64,000 nt of DNA from Caprella mutica (lineage: Eukaryota; Arthropoda; Malacostraca; Amphipoda; Caprellidae). The stretch is taken from the NCBI GenBank assembly GCA_947561585.1, contig CANNZV010002306.1, positions 62,001-126,000 of the forward strand, read 5' to 3'. This document shows, piece by piece, positions 45,572 to 57,164 of the stretch (positions are counted from its first letter, which is position 1; each line of letters begins with the position of its first letter). The notes beneath the pieces were generated by a model. That model did not search any database. It saw only the letters and a program-made list of their open reading frames with translations, and was not told where the DNA came from. The position numbers were made by a program, and so were the translations under genes.

Positions 45572-47990
45572 AAATATATCATCCCTGGAAATAGCCTAAA
45601 AATAACCTTGCATTAAAAGTCAGTGCCGACTTTCTGACTCACTACATATCTAGTCATCAAATATTCTCTTCTATGAAAGTCTGGAACATTTCCCCCCAAG
45701 TTTTAACAGGCAAAGTTTTCCAAGCAAACGAATTTCATCCCTCGGCCACTAGATGTCGCTTACTTATTTTTCAGAGGAAAATAATAAAAAATAGTACTAA
45801 CGAGTTCCGTGTTTACTTTAATTCCTGGCTGAGTATACAGTGGGGTCCTTATCGCATACTTTAGCATTTAAACATAAAATCTTATGAATTTATTATGGAA
45901 TCTGAGCCGAGGAAATAAATTATGGCTTCGGGTAATTGCAATGGTCTTTAATTTATTCTATTGAATGATTACTAAACTATAAATCATTTTTAATTTATTC
46001 CTTCCTTCACGGATAATCTAATTCAGATTTTTTTATTTAATCAAAAATAAAATTTAGAAGTATTTATTTGCTATTTACTAATTTTACACATTGCCGGAAT
46101 AAAAAATAGTAAACACATGAAAAAATTAGATTACAGTGCAATTTTTAGGTCTCGGTGTTCCTAAGAATAGATGTTAACAGTGAAATAATAACTGGATTGT
46201 TTAAATGAGCATTTTTAGCTATAATCATCAGTCTGAAAACAATGTCATGTGTGTCCCATGGATAGAAAAGTATGAAGCCGAATTCACACGAAACTGATAT
46301 TTGAATATATTTCGTGAATGAAGAACTCTTTTCAGTTCGATTCGTACTACAAACAAGATGGCGTCATGTAATTCATACTATTATAACACTGTTATGACTT
46401 TTCTTGTATATTCATTATTATTTCCTCATTCTGATTCAAATTATCATTTAAATATTCTTAATTGTAGCCATGAGATACCTATTGGAGCGTTATTAATGAT
46501 TAGTCAATATAGGATTTGTTACTTTTATCATTAAAGGGTAGTTATGCTTCGTTCCTGACTAGATAGATACGTAATTTAAATTCTAGGCATTTGTATTTAT
46601 GAAGGTTGATGTCGCGGAAAAATTATATAATAAAAGGTTTGCATAACTTTAGATCCGTTAATGTTAAAACTCATGTAAAAATAAAAAAATGAAACCGTTT
46701 ATTCATGAAATATACAAAGATTACAATAAAAAAAATGTGTTTATTTAAGGATCTTCCAAAAAGATAGTTTATAATAAACAATGTTAAAAAGATAATAGAT
46801 AAATAATGGCTTTGTTAGCTCGTTGGCTTTAAATGCTACTTAAATGAAGAGAAGGAAAGTAAGGAAGAGGAAATAAATTATCTTTCTATTTGGGGTAGAC
46901 AAGAAACTTGTCTTCTTTATCTCAGTTGTGACACCATTCCACAGCGTTATTTCTCCTGTACAAGAAGGAAAACAATAAATCTATTGATAATATGTTTCGT
47001 GAGCTTTCCGCACTACTCTTCTTCTGAATCGCTAACATAGTTTGAACCATAGTAAATAAATAGAGAAGTATACCAAGTACAATATTGGAACATCAGAAAA
47101 TATTATGAGTGACGTGACAGAAAGTATTTTATTTTTATTTTCAAATAAAAATGTGCCATTATTCAGTTAAACGTGCATTTTCATGGAAATTAACTTACAT
47201 AAAATTGTTTTTATCACGTTTTTTACTCTATTCACTTATAATATTCACCTAATAACACTTATAATATTTGAGAGTACTCTGTGCGACGCCATTTGTTTAC
47301 ATCGTTTCTGAAGAATGGATCAAGTTCACCGTGGTTTGAACTAAAATTTACCAATTCTGTTCAGTTTTGTTTTCTTTTTCATCTAAATAGCTTACTCTAG
47401 AGTATGTTTCAGGCTACTGTGACACAACTAAATGTTTGATATACCGGCAGTCTGAGTTCCAGTTATTTTAACTTCATTGAACTATGTATAGAAATGACAC
47501 TCAGTGCCTGCTACGTCACTGATTGACTTCCGAATAGTACTTGTTTTCCAGTAATACAATTGTTTCTACTTTCCTGTTCTGCATAATACTAAATTGTGAT
47601 ACATACCATATTTCAGTTTATTTTCTGCATAATAAGAACTAAAAGTATTGTGTGTTAGTTTCTTGCATTTTTGGTATATTGAATAAACTGTGAAATGATT
47701 TCACCGAGATCGAAACAGCTTATAGATTTATTACTTTAGTTTTTAATGTTCTAAATGAAATCTTGGCAATTAAATATGCTGCAATATTAATTAATAAATT
47801 TTTCAACTAAATTACTTAAATATAGAGAACAACTTATTTAACTCTTGAATGCACTAAATTGCCAAAGTATGACATAATATCACATAAATGAGAAAATTAA
47901 GATGGGAGCAAATGAGTCGTCTCTTCAGTGCCACTGTAACGCATGTTAGGACTCAAACTTTGGTGTTAACTTGATCACTAAGTCTAAATT
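45572..47990. other. Mostly gene-less stretch with one candidate small exon
   Basis: Apart from the candidate at 46358-46534, nothing is supported. Confidence 0.45.
46358..46534 (+). CDS. Candidate small open frame after an initiator-like motif
   Basis: ACAAGATGGCG gives a good start context at 46358. About 25 bp upstream, TTTTCAGTTCG matches the arthropod initiator TCAGTY. The frame encodes 58 residues beginning MASCNSYYYNTVMTFLVYSL with a hydrophobic stretch at about 11-23, then ends at TAA 46532-46534. No homology is recognised. It could be a first exon, a short secreted peptide or chance. Confidence 0.18.
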   Translation: MASCNSYYYNTVMTFLVYSLLFPHSDSNYHLNILNCSHEIPIGALLMISQYRICYFYH

Positions 47991-47992
47991 GC

Positions 47993-48476
47993 GTTTGGAG
48001 AGTCTAAGAGGATTGTTTGGAGAGTGAATGGTCCGACACGGGATTGTGAGGGGTGTGAATGGTCGGACATTAGATTGTTAGGAGAGTGAATGGTCGGACA
48101 ATAGATTGTTAGGAGAGTGAATGGTCGGATATTAGATTGTTAGGAGAGTGAATGGTCGGACATTAGATTTTTAGGAGAGTGAATGGTCCGACACGGGATT
48201 GTGAGGGGAGTGAATGGTCGGACACGGGATTGTTAGGGGAGTGAATGGTCGGAGACGGGATCGTTTGGAGAGTGAATGGTCGGACACGGGATTGTGAGGG
48301 GAGTGAATGGTCGGACATTAGATTGTTAGGGGAGTGAATGATCGGAGACGGGATTGTGAGGGGAGTGAATGGTCGGAGACGGGATTGTTTGGAGAGTGAA
48401 TGGTCGGAGACGGGATTGTTAGGGGAGTGAATGGTCCGACACGGGATTGTTTGGAGAGTGAATGGTCGGAGACGGA
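47993..48476. repeat. 31-bp minisatellite, about 15 copies
   Basis: Units combine GGAGTGAATGGTCGGACACG with GGATTGTTAGG; variants TTTGGAG, GTGAGGG, GGAGACG and ACATTAG are shuffled along the array. An open minus frame (PFTLQTIPSPTIHSPNN-type) is a by-product. Confidence 0.95.
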
Positions 48477-48894
48477 TCAAATATGTTTAAATACAATATT
48501 GAAAATAAAAAGGTAATACATCCGATTATATTCCCAATAATCCTTTATTGTACAGCCAAATGGATTTAAGACTTCGTTTAAATAATACCATATAACGATA
48601 AAGAGTTGATGTTATTTGCAGTTTATAAAGTGTGCCAAAACTTTACTTCTTCTCTTCATAAAAAAAGATGTTATAAATTATTCATTGAATAACAATGAAG
48701 TACAACAAGACTTCAAAAGCAAAACTGAAAGCACGTGCTGTGTGTGTTTTAGAACTAGAGTTCTGACAAACTGCCCTAATTTTGAAGGAAACATAAACTT
48801 CAGGGAAATCTAATCGTGGTAAATTTAGCTGTGGTGTTGAGTCAGCAAAATTGTCAAGTATATCTCAAAGAGAAGGACAGGCTTGAAACAACTG
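48477..48894. other. Short spacer between arrays
   Basis: No gene is supported; the 65-codon frame at 48616-48813 has no recognisable features. Confidence 0.45.
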
Positions 48895-50278
48895 AACAGT
48901 CTTCATCTTAGAGCTGCAGTCTTCTGCTTTGAGCCGTAGTCTTCTGCTTTGAGCCGCAGTTTTCTTCTTTGAGCCACAGTCTTCTTCTTTGAGTCACAGT
49001 CTTCTTCTTTGAGCCACAGTCTTCTTCTTTGGACCGCAGTCTTCTTCTTTGGACCACAGTCTTCTTCTTTGGACCCCAGTCTTCTGCTTTGAGCCACAGT
49101 CTACTTATTTGAGCCACAGTCTTCTTCTTTGGACCGCAGTCTTCTTCTTTCAGCAGCAGTCTTCTTCTTTGAACCGCAGTCTTCTTCTTTGGACCCCAGT
49201 CTTCTTCTTTGGACCCCAGTCTTCTGCTTTGAGCTACAGTCTTCTGCTTTGAGCTACAGTCTTCTGCTTTGAGCCGCAGTCTTCTTCTTTCAGCCGCAGT
49301 CTTCTTCTTTCAGCCGCAGTCTTCTTCTTTCAGCTGCAGTCTTCTTCTTTGAACCGCAGTCTTCTTCTTTGGACCCCAGTCTTCTTCTTTGGACCCCAGT
49401 CTTCTGCTTTGGACTCCAGTCTTCTGCTTTGAGCCACAGTCTTCTGCTTTGAGCCGCAGTCTTCTTCTTTCAGCCGCAGTCTTCTTCTTTGGACCTCAGT
49501 CTTCTTCTTTGAGCCGCAGTCTTCTTCTTTGAGCCGCAGTCTTCTGTTTGGAGCTGCAGTCTTCTACTTTGAGCCACAGTCTTCTTCTTTCAGCCGCAGC
49601 CTTCTTCTTTGGACCCCAGTCTTCTGCTTTGAGCCGCAGTCTTCTTCTTTGAGCCGCAGTCTTCTTCTTTGAGCCGCAGTCTTCTGCTTTGAGCCGCAGT
49701 CTTCTGCTTTGAGCCGCAGTCTTCTGCTTTGAGCAGCAGTCTTCTTCTTTGAGCCGCAGTCTTCTTCTTTGAGCCGCAGTCTTCTGCTTTGAGCCGCAGT
49801 CTTCTGCTTTGAGCCGCAGTCTTCTGCTTTGAGCCGCAGTCTTCTTCTTTGAGCCGCAGTCTTCTTCTTTGAGCCGCAGTCTTCTTCATTGAGCCGCAGT
49901 CTTCTTCTTTGAGCCACAGTCTTCTTCTTTGAGCCGCAGTCTTCTTCTTTGAGCCGCAGTCTTCTTCTTTGAGCCGCAGTCTTCTGCTTTGAGCCGCAGT
50001 CTTCTGCTTTGAGCAGCAGTCTTCTACTTTGAGCCACAGTCTTCTTCTTTGAGCCGCAGTCTTCTGCTTTGAGCCGCAGTCTTCTGCTTTGAGCAGCAGT
50101 CTTCTACTTTGAGCCACAGTCTTCTACTTTGAGCCACAGTCTTCTTCTTTGAGCCGCAGTCTTCTTCTTTGAGCCACAGTCTTCTTCTTTGAGCCACAGT
50201 CTTCTTCTTTGAGCCGCAGTCTTCTTCTTTGAGCCGCAGTCTTCTGCTTTGAGCCGCAGTCTTCTGCTTTGAGCCGCT
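48895..50278. repeat. 20-bp minisatellite, about 69 copies, pyrimidine-rich strand
   Basis: The unit is CAGTCTTCTTCTTTGAGCCG, with TTCTGC, GGACCCC, CAGCCGC and GAGCCAC variants. The period is exact, with almost no length changes over 1.38 kb. Variants are unevenly spread: GGACC units cluster at 49030-49620, while GAGCCG and TTCTGC dominate at 49620-50278. Open minus frames of 157-175 codons (AEDCGSKQKTAAQ-type) are by-products. Confidence 0.97.
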
Positions 50279-51002
50279 GATAGATTTTTATATGAACCTG
50301 TAATGTATTTTTTGGTATCCGCTAGTGTGTTGCACTACCCACTTATTGAAAGTTTAATGACCTGACAAGAGGGGGCATTATTTGAATGTAAACCTACTAA
50401 AACAGGTTACAGACATCAGATATGTAGTAAACAGAAGGAAAAGACATTGCTTGAACTAGAAATACATCTTTGGATTAATGGCTTAAAACATAGGAATAGA
50501 TGAGTGAAACATATCTTGGTAACAAACAAACTGTATTAGATATTCATATCTAGGATAAAAATATTCCCAACTCTATTACTTATGCTCTCTCCATTTGTAC
50601 TTCCTTTATAACCTTGGTATTGTTTAATTCAAAATGTATCATTTATCAAATAAATTAATGATTATGGTTGCAATTCAGAATCTTATATATTTGATGTTTC
50701 CATTCGAATATAGACGAAGTCAAAGGATTTGTGTTGCTTTACTTTGAAAATTGCAATCTCCCTGGTTGTGAATTTTGGGGCAGTAAAGTCGTTTTGTATT
50801 CTTTTATTACGTGGTATTTCTTTTTAAAATGTTTTTCGTGCAAGGTGACATCATTCAATATTTAAATGTGTTTTCCAGATGCACTGCATTAGAATTAAAG
50901 CACATCTTATTCTAATTTTATTCCCATGTTCCTAAAGGCAATATTCCTGTACCATTAAACAGTTGCAAAAATCTTAATGAATAGATGATGTTGCATTAAT
51001 TA
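50279..51002. other. AT-rich spacer
   Basis: No gene or repeat of note is supported. Confidence 0.5.
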
Positions 51003-51456
51003 ACATCACTTTGTGTTGCTTTAATATCACTTTGTGTTGCATTAACATCACTTTGTGTTGCTTTAACATCACTTTGTGTTGCTTTAACATCACTTTGTGT
51101 TGCTTTAACATCACTTTGTGTTGCTGTAACATCACTTTGTGTTGCTTTAACATCACTTTTTGTTGCTTTAACATCACTTTGTGTTGCTGTAACATCACTT
51201 TGTGTTGCTTTAACATCACTTTGTGTTGCTTTAACATCACTTTGTGTTGCTTTAACATCCCTTTGTGTTGCTTTAACATCACTTTGTGTTGCTTTAACAT
51301 CACTTTTTGTTGCTTTAACATCACTTTGTGTTGCTGTAACATCACTTTGTGTTGCTTTAACATCACTTTGTGTTGCTTTAACATCACTTTGTGTTGCTTT
51401 AACATCACTTTGTGTTGCTGTAACATCACTTTGTGTTGCTTTAACATCACTTTGCA
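51003..51456. repeat. 21-bp minisatellite, about 22 copies
   Basis: Units of CACTTTGTGTTGCTTTAACA plus T repeat; GCTGTAACA and CTTTTTGTT variants recur in a partly repeated order (51120-51190 and 51300-51350), suggesting block duplication. The unit lacks stops in several frames on both strands. Confidence 0.96.
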
Positions 51457-51686
51457 TTAACGTTAAATTCTAATCAAATTATCTCTTATTTTACATTATC
51501 TTCCTTCATACTTAATACACCTAAAGTAGCGCAGTAAAATATTTTCCTTTATATAACTCCTGATATATATAAACTGTGAATATAAAGTATATTAGATTGC
51601 CCCTGCAAAGCACATTATTAGGAGAATAACCATCCTCTGCACCTTCTTATGCCTTCAAAGAGAAAAGAGAAGAGGCGTGATGCGCA
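51457..51686. other. Short spacer between arrays
   Basis: No feature is supported. Confidence 0.45.
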
Positions 51687-52018
51687 CTTTAGACTGTAAG
51701 ACTCTTCTTTTAGACTGTAAGACTCTTCTCTTAGACTGTAAGGCTCTTCTTTTAGACTGTAAGGCTCTTCTTTTAGACTGTAAGGCTCTTCTTTTAGACT
51801 GTAAGGCTCTTCTTTTAGACTGTAAGGCTCTTCTTTTAGACTGTAAGGCTCTTCTTTTAGACTGTAAGACTCTTCTTATAGACTGTAAGGCTCTTCTTTT
51901 AGACTGTAAGGCTCTTCTTTTAGACTGCTACTCTTCCTTTAGACTGCTACTCTTCCTTTAGACTGCCATTCTTCCTTTAAACTGCTACTCTTCTTTTAGA
52001 CTGCTACTCTTCCTTTTC
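51687..52018. repeat. 21-bp then 19-bp minisatellite, about 16 units
   Basis: About eleven 21-bp units of AGACTGTAAGGCTCTTCTTT plus T are followed by about five units of AGACTGCTACTCTTCCTTT with a shorter period. The second unit looks derived from the first by a small deletion. The TAGACTGTAA word is shared with the 39-bp array at 29.6-30.8 kb. Confidence 0.93.
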
Positions 52019-52989
52019 ATTGCGTCTTTTCTTCCCAATAATAGCGTCTGTTTATATGCGTTACTTTTCTCCTTTGAATTCTGGATTTCTTTGATCTCTT
52101 TTATATTAGAAGTCCAAATGGAGGCGCTAATACTGCCACATTATGCTAATTATGTGATGCTGTGTTTTCAAAGTATTACCTTCTGATTTAATCCTATCAA
52201 AGCTTCGAATTGTAAAGAGCTTGGCTTTCTATTTCTGAAGTAACTCCTAAATGGAAAGACTCTCCTTTTTGATCATTTGTTTTATAGGTAAAATGAACTG
52301 TAGGTTTATATTCTTCTATGCATTGTAAATGTAGCCTCTCATAATTTGTTTAAATGTTTTTGTGATCTTTTTACTTTAATAGAATAAATTATAATATCAT
52401 TTAATGTTTTTGATGAGAATTTTATTTCACCATATATATTTTGTTTTTAATTATTTTGCTGTTTTCGTATCACTATTCTAATTCTTACTATTTACTTATT
52501 TCAAATTGACTAACTTTATATCTAACGCCACTGGATTTATTTTAATGTGTTGACTATTAAAGAAATACTCACTATAACTAGCAATATAAAGTAAATATAT
52601 TACGGACACAAGTTACTTAATGTTAACATTTTTGTTCACTTTACTAATGTGACTATATTTCTCAAGAAAACATTAAAGAATAACAATTGAAATAAGTAAC
52701 GATGCTACCTAATTGTTTGGGGACGTGACTTTTTGGCTACATATAAGAATTAAAACAATTCTGAGGTTAATATTTGAAGTTTTTTCAAAGGAAATAGATT
52801 CTTTTTCTCTTAATAATTATTAAGTTCATAAATGAAAAATTATGATCATTTTTGCTTGAAATTTCAATTTCAATTTTTTTTTTTAAACTAACGAACTTTC
52901 GAAAAAATTTAAACTTGTAAATCTATATATTTCAGGTGAATTATTAAAACAAGGCACTGATTAGTTAATAAAATTAGCAAATGACTTAA
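52019..52989. other. AT-rich spacer
   Basis: No gene is supported. Confidence 0.5.
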
Positions 52990-53190
52990 ACGTTCTTTTC
53001 GGAACTAAAGGCCATATCACCAACGTCAAAAGTCAAAGAAATACAAGGGACTGGAGAAGCAGTCAGAAAGAATAATGGGTTCCATTAAGTAACTTTGAAA
53101 AATGGTTACTCTGTGAATGCAGTCACTTACCAAGGAATGAAACTAAAAAGGGACACAAACACCGCATGGATAGTAAAGGAAAATGAAGAG
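52990..53190 (-). repeat. Dispersed 200-bp repeat, copy 3 (inverted)
   Basis: Landmarks AAATACAAGGGACTGGAGAA, GCAGTCAGAAAGAATAATGG and ACTCTGTGAATGCAGTCACT are the reverse of those at 17157-17350. It keeps the outer part shared with the 28.7-kb copy (GGGACACAAACACCG). This copy has frames reading EAVRKNNGFH and NGYSVNAVTYQGMKLKRDTN on the plus strand. Confidence 0.75.
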
Positions 53191-53864
53191 GTAAATTGTG
53201 TTTGAATACTATTTACCCAAGCTTAAAATATATTATAAAATCAAATTAATAATCCACATATATGTCTTCCATCTACAGCTCTAACTTAAATACAAAATGT
53301 TGAGTGAGTTGTTTACTAACTTGCTAAGAAATTTATGTAGAAGGAATCAAATAATCTGCACGGGTAGAATTTTCCTGGTGAGGGTTAGGCACAGGCAATA
53401 ATTTTAGCGACAGCAACGTAGCAGATGCGTGTAAGAGGCGCGTCCATTGGTCTCTCACATCATTTCTTATATTGCTATTCAATATAAGAAGCAGGCGAGA
53501 AAATAGGAAAATATCTAGCCAGCGCTGGGAAATGTTTTGAAGAAATGGTTTATAACAGGAGGAAAGGTTTCTTACATTTCTTGTGAATTGCGATGAGAAA
53601 TTCTTCTTATGAAGATTGAGTATTGTTTTTGAGTTATTAGTGATATTTAATAATCTTGATGAGAACAACAACTGGAATTTGATTTCTCTGATATGTTTTC
53701 ATATGTTGGTATTATTTTCATATATTTTACCTATTGATAAAAATATTTATTATAATGAAATTCTATGTAGAATTCAATTATGTCTTCCAGTTATTTAGCG
53801 ACACAATTCATCTGCAACTAAGTTTATGGTACTTTACCCATTTTCTTTCTCTATCCATATAATA
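53191..53864. other. Spacer with a 112-codon minus frame of unknown nature
   Basis: The minus frame at 53333-53671 is less AT-driven in its C-terminal half (WTRLLHASATLLSLKLLPVP) but has no recognisable domain. I do not call it a gene. Confidence 0.4.
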
Positions 53865-54019
53865 TAGGTAAGTTCAAAATTATCGGACGGTTCCACATTT
53901 TGCCAATAGAAAAAATATAAAATAATAATTATTTACATAAGAGATAAATAATAATTATTGTACATTTTTTCTTCCGTGTCCGAAAATGTGTAACTCCCGA
54001 TAACTCGGAACTTACCCTA
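53865..54019. mobile_element. Small MITE, TAGG.TAAGTTC ends
   Basis: The left end TAGGTAAGTTCAAAATTATC, continuing GGACGGTTCCACATTTT, is the inverse of the right end ACTCGGAACTTACCCTA preceded by GTCCGAAAATGTGTAACTCC. Total length is about 155 bp with an AT-rich centre. Solo or diverged relatives occur at 13.1, 33.8 and 34.8 kb. No coding capacity. A TA-type target is possible but not proven. Confidence 0.7.
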
Positions 54020-54567
54020 CTGGGTATGTTGGATATTTTCTAAAATCAATAAAACAATTCAAAAGATATCTATAATTATGATACTAAGTATAAATATATG
54101 ATATTCATTGGTCAGACACTTTTGCAGTTTATTTCTGATTTAACTTCAAATAGGAGGATGCCCCTAAAACCACCTTGCCAAGTCATTATACAATCATGAA
54201 GTGTCCAATACAGCAAACTAGCGGATACAACAAACTACATTGAAGGATGAAATCGAATGAGGGATTATATTGTACTAATTAATATTAGAAATAGAATAAT
54301 AATATAAAATTTATATAATGAAAGAACATAAAATTATTCAGATTAGTTATGAGTTGATTGGTTAGTTATAAAATATGTACTAGTATTATATATATACAGA
54401 TATTTTTTATTCTTTTTAGAAGTGGTTTGTCGATTTCAGAAAAGATCTGCTATGTTTACAGTCACCGGTCACCCTACTTGCCAAAGATTATGTGGCTTAG
54501 CATTTTATCGGGTAATTTCACCGCTTGCTATAACCCAAAGCTTGGCTTGTTTGGTAGAGGATATTAT
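54020..54567. other. AT-rich spacer
   Basis: No supported feature; the long open frames that begin here depend on the array that follows. Confidence 0.5.
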
Positions 54568-55362
54568 TCCATGCTCTACTTTTATTACATGCTCTACTTT
54601 TATTCCATGGTCTTCTTTTATTCTATGCTCTACTTTTATTCCATGCTCTACTTTTATTCTATGCCACACTTTTATTCCATGCTCTACTTTTATTACATGC
54701 TCTACTTTTATTTTATGCTCTACTTTTATTCTATGCACTACTTTTATTCCATGGTCTTCTTTTATTCTATGCTCTACTTTTATTCCATGCTCTACTTTTA
54801 TTCTATGCTCTACTTTTATGCCATGCTCTACTTTTATTCCATGCTCTACTTTTATTCTATGCTCTACTTTTATTCCATGCTCTACTTTTATTCTATGCAC
54901 TACTTTTATTCCATGCTCTACTTTTATTCTATGCTCTACTTTTATTCCATGCTCTACTTTTATTCTATGCTCTACTTTTATTCCATGCTCTACTTTTATT
55001 CCATGCTCTACTTTTATTTCATGCTCTACTTTTATTCCATGCTATAATTTTATTTCATACTCTACTTTTGTTCTATGCTCTACTTTTATTCCATGCTCTA
55101 CTTTTATTCCATGCTCTACTTTTATTTCATGCTCTACTTTTATTCCATGCTATAATTTTATTTCATACTCTACTTTTGTTCTATGCTCTACTTTTATTCC
55201 ATGCTCTACTTTTATTCCATGCTCTACTTTTATTCCATGCTCTACTTTTATTCCATGCTCTAGGTACTTTTATTCCATGCTCTAGGTACTTTTATTCCAT
55301 GCTCTAGGTACTTTTATTCCATGCTCTACTTTTATTCCATGCTCTACTTTTATTCCTGCTAC
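54568..55362. repeat. 18-bp minisatellite, about 44 copies
   Basis: The unit is TGCTCTACTTTTATTCCA, with TTCTA, TTACA, CACTAC and GGTCTTC variants. A block with CTATAATTTTATTTCATA appears twice about 110 bp apart (55040 and 55150). Near the right end a 5-bp insertion (CTAGGTACTTTT) is repeated three times. Frames of 229-287 codons here are by-products. Confidence 0.97.
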
Positions 55363-56261
55363 TTGTATGGAGATTATTGATATAAATTATTTTGTATGTT
55401 ACATTCATTATTAGCTTATAAACTGATAAATCTAATCAGTATAAAATATAATAGTTTAAATTTGGTTTTGTATAATTTTTAAATATAATTCTATTTTTTT
55501 AATAGATATCATTTTGAAAAGTAAAACATGCAGGCATTTTAATTTTTTCCCTTCTTTGTTTTATAAAAACAATTCATAGACAGTTATCGTTAAATTTCAT
55601 TAATGGATTATAACAATAGAAAATGACATTATTAATAAGAGTTAACTAAACGTATTTATCAAAATTAACAGCAAGTAGCTCCCTAAAATCCCTAAATGAA
55701 GTTACTTAACTCTCTAAATAGTTACGAAACAAGTTGCCACTTTATTTTAGTAGAATTAGTGTACATAGTTAATAAAGAAGCCCTCTCTCTTTGGAAACTT
55801 TGAAAAAAACTTGTCCCATTTTGGGTAAGCCCCATAATTGTTATAGCCCCATATAATGCTAGTAAGGGGACGGTAACCGCTAGCGTGGAATTGCTCCTAC
55901 CATACAAACAAAATAAACTCTGTATTTGACTATCTGCTTTAAAGTTTGAGTGTTGATTTTGTTGATTGGGTGAAAGAAGGGTAAAGAAATAAGGGAGATG
56001 ACTGATAATAAAGAAATAAAGGAGATAGTTGATAAATAGAGAAATAAGAGATGGGTTGGTATATAAAGAAAAGAAAGGTTTGGAAATAGAAGAGTAATAA
56101 ATGAGAAATGAAAACACTGTTGATTTGTATATATGTTTTTACTCCATTTATATATTCTACACAGTACCTACCTACTTAAAACTGTTCTTTAAAAAAAGAA
56201 ACAGTTAGAAAAAATATATGGTACCTTATTCTCCCATAAAACCTGTTATCTTTATTATTCT
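55363..56261. other. AT-rich spacer
   Basis: A loose GAAATAAGGGAGATG-type repeat lies at about 55985-56050. The 131-codon minus frame at 55722-56117 is partly made by it and has no recognisable domain. Confidence 0.45.
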
Positions 56262-56272
56262 TTTTTCTCCAG

Positions 56273-56527
56273 TTGCCTGTGAATGATCTGGTTCCTTCCT
56301 TCCTTTTCATCCTACAGAGCCTAGGACATGATACCTCGTATAACATTTATTGGTGGGAGGCACAGCAACATCTGCCATACGGATGCAAATCATTCAGAAA
56401 AACATGGAGGAGACCACAAGAAAATATTCCTGCCACCGAGACTGTAGCGGCAAAAGATATCAGGGGACTGCGGTTAGGAAGACAAATTATGACGTTAAGG
56501 GGGTCGTGTCACGGTGTTATGAGGTAA
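56273..56527 (+). CDS. Candidate internal exon of unknown gene
   Basis: A strong acceptor-like sequence, TTTATTATTCTTTTTTCTCC then AG, ends at 56272. An open frame of 84 codons follows directly (PVNDLVPSFLFILQSLGHDT and on) to TAA at about 56525. A second acceptor-like CATCCTACAG ends at 56316, and a different frame from 56350 to 56544 reads MEETTRKYSCHRDCSGKRYQ and on, which looks more protein-like. The region is clearly less AT-rich than its surroundings. Neither frame matches a family I know. No donor site or partner exon was identified. Confidence 0.2.
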   Translation: MPVNDLVPSFLFILQSLGHDTSYNIYWWEAQQHLPYGCKSFRKTWRRPQENIPATETVAAKDIRGLRLGRQIMTLRGSCHGVMR

Positions 56528-56973
56528 CATCTTGTTACACCTGAGTTAGGGGTTTGAACTTATTAAAGGGAATATCATTTGAAACAAAGGAAGGGATTAT
56601 AGAGCGTCAAGTTTAGATTCTGCTAAATAGGTCACCTATTTTCAGATATGAATGTTATTAACACTTTCATGTGTAAGTAGCAAGTATGGAATTCACTATT
56701 TATTTTAGGTAAACCATTGTTAACTTATAATATCATATCGTAAAACTTATATTGTCGTGGGATTCCTGTGCAACTAATGCTCTTCTATTAGTTATTTCTG
56801 TGACAACTGTTGCCAATAATCGTACAGATTACTTGTACATGCGACATAAAACGAAAATTATTATTAATGAGACAAAATTAGTATTGTTGTTTTTTATGTA
56901 CATATGGGTAATTAAATGTAACTATTTATTTTGATGGTTACTAATGGATATTATAAACCTATTGTTAGTTTGT

Positions 56974-57123
56974 GAAAGAGGAGTGTAAAGAGGAGGGTAA
57001 AGAGGAGTGTAAAGAGGAGTGTAAAGAGGAGTGTAAAGAGGAGTGTAAAGAGGAGTGTTAAGAGGAGTGTTAAGAGGAGTTTAAAGAGGAGTGTAAAGAG
57101 GAGTGTAAAGAGGAGTGTAGAGG
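56974..57123. repeat. 12-bp minisatellite, about 12 copies
   Basis: GAGGAGTGTAAA repeats, with GTTAA and GGGTAA variants, purine-rich on the plus strand. It lies about 40 bp from a copy of the dispersed repeat. Confidence 0.95.
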
Positions 57124-57164
57124 TAAATGAAGTGGTATTCGGTAAGAGTAAAGGGTTAGCTGTA

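Noticed and set aside
48163..50117. Proline- or lysine-rich repeat frames (TIPSPTIHS, EDCGSKQKTA)
   Set aside because: By-products of the 31-bp and 20-bp arrays.
50974..51460. KVMLKQH / SDVKATQ / NITLCCF repeat frames
   Set aside because: By-products of the 21-bp array, open on both strands.
54358..55307. Tyr/Phe/Met-rich frames of 229-287 codons resembling membrane proteins
   Set aside because: By-products of the 18-bp array; hydrophobicity comes from the T-rich unit.
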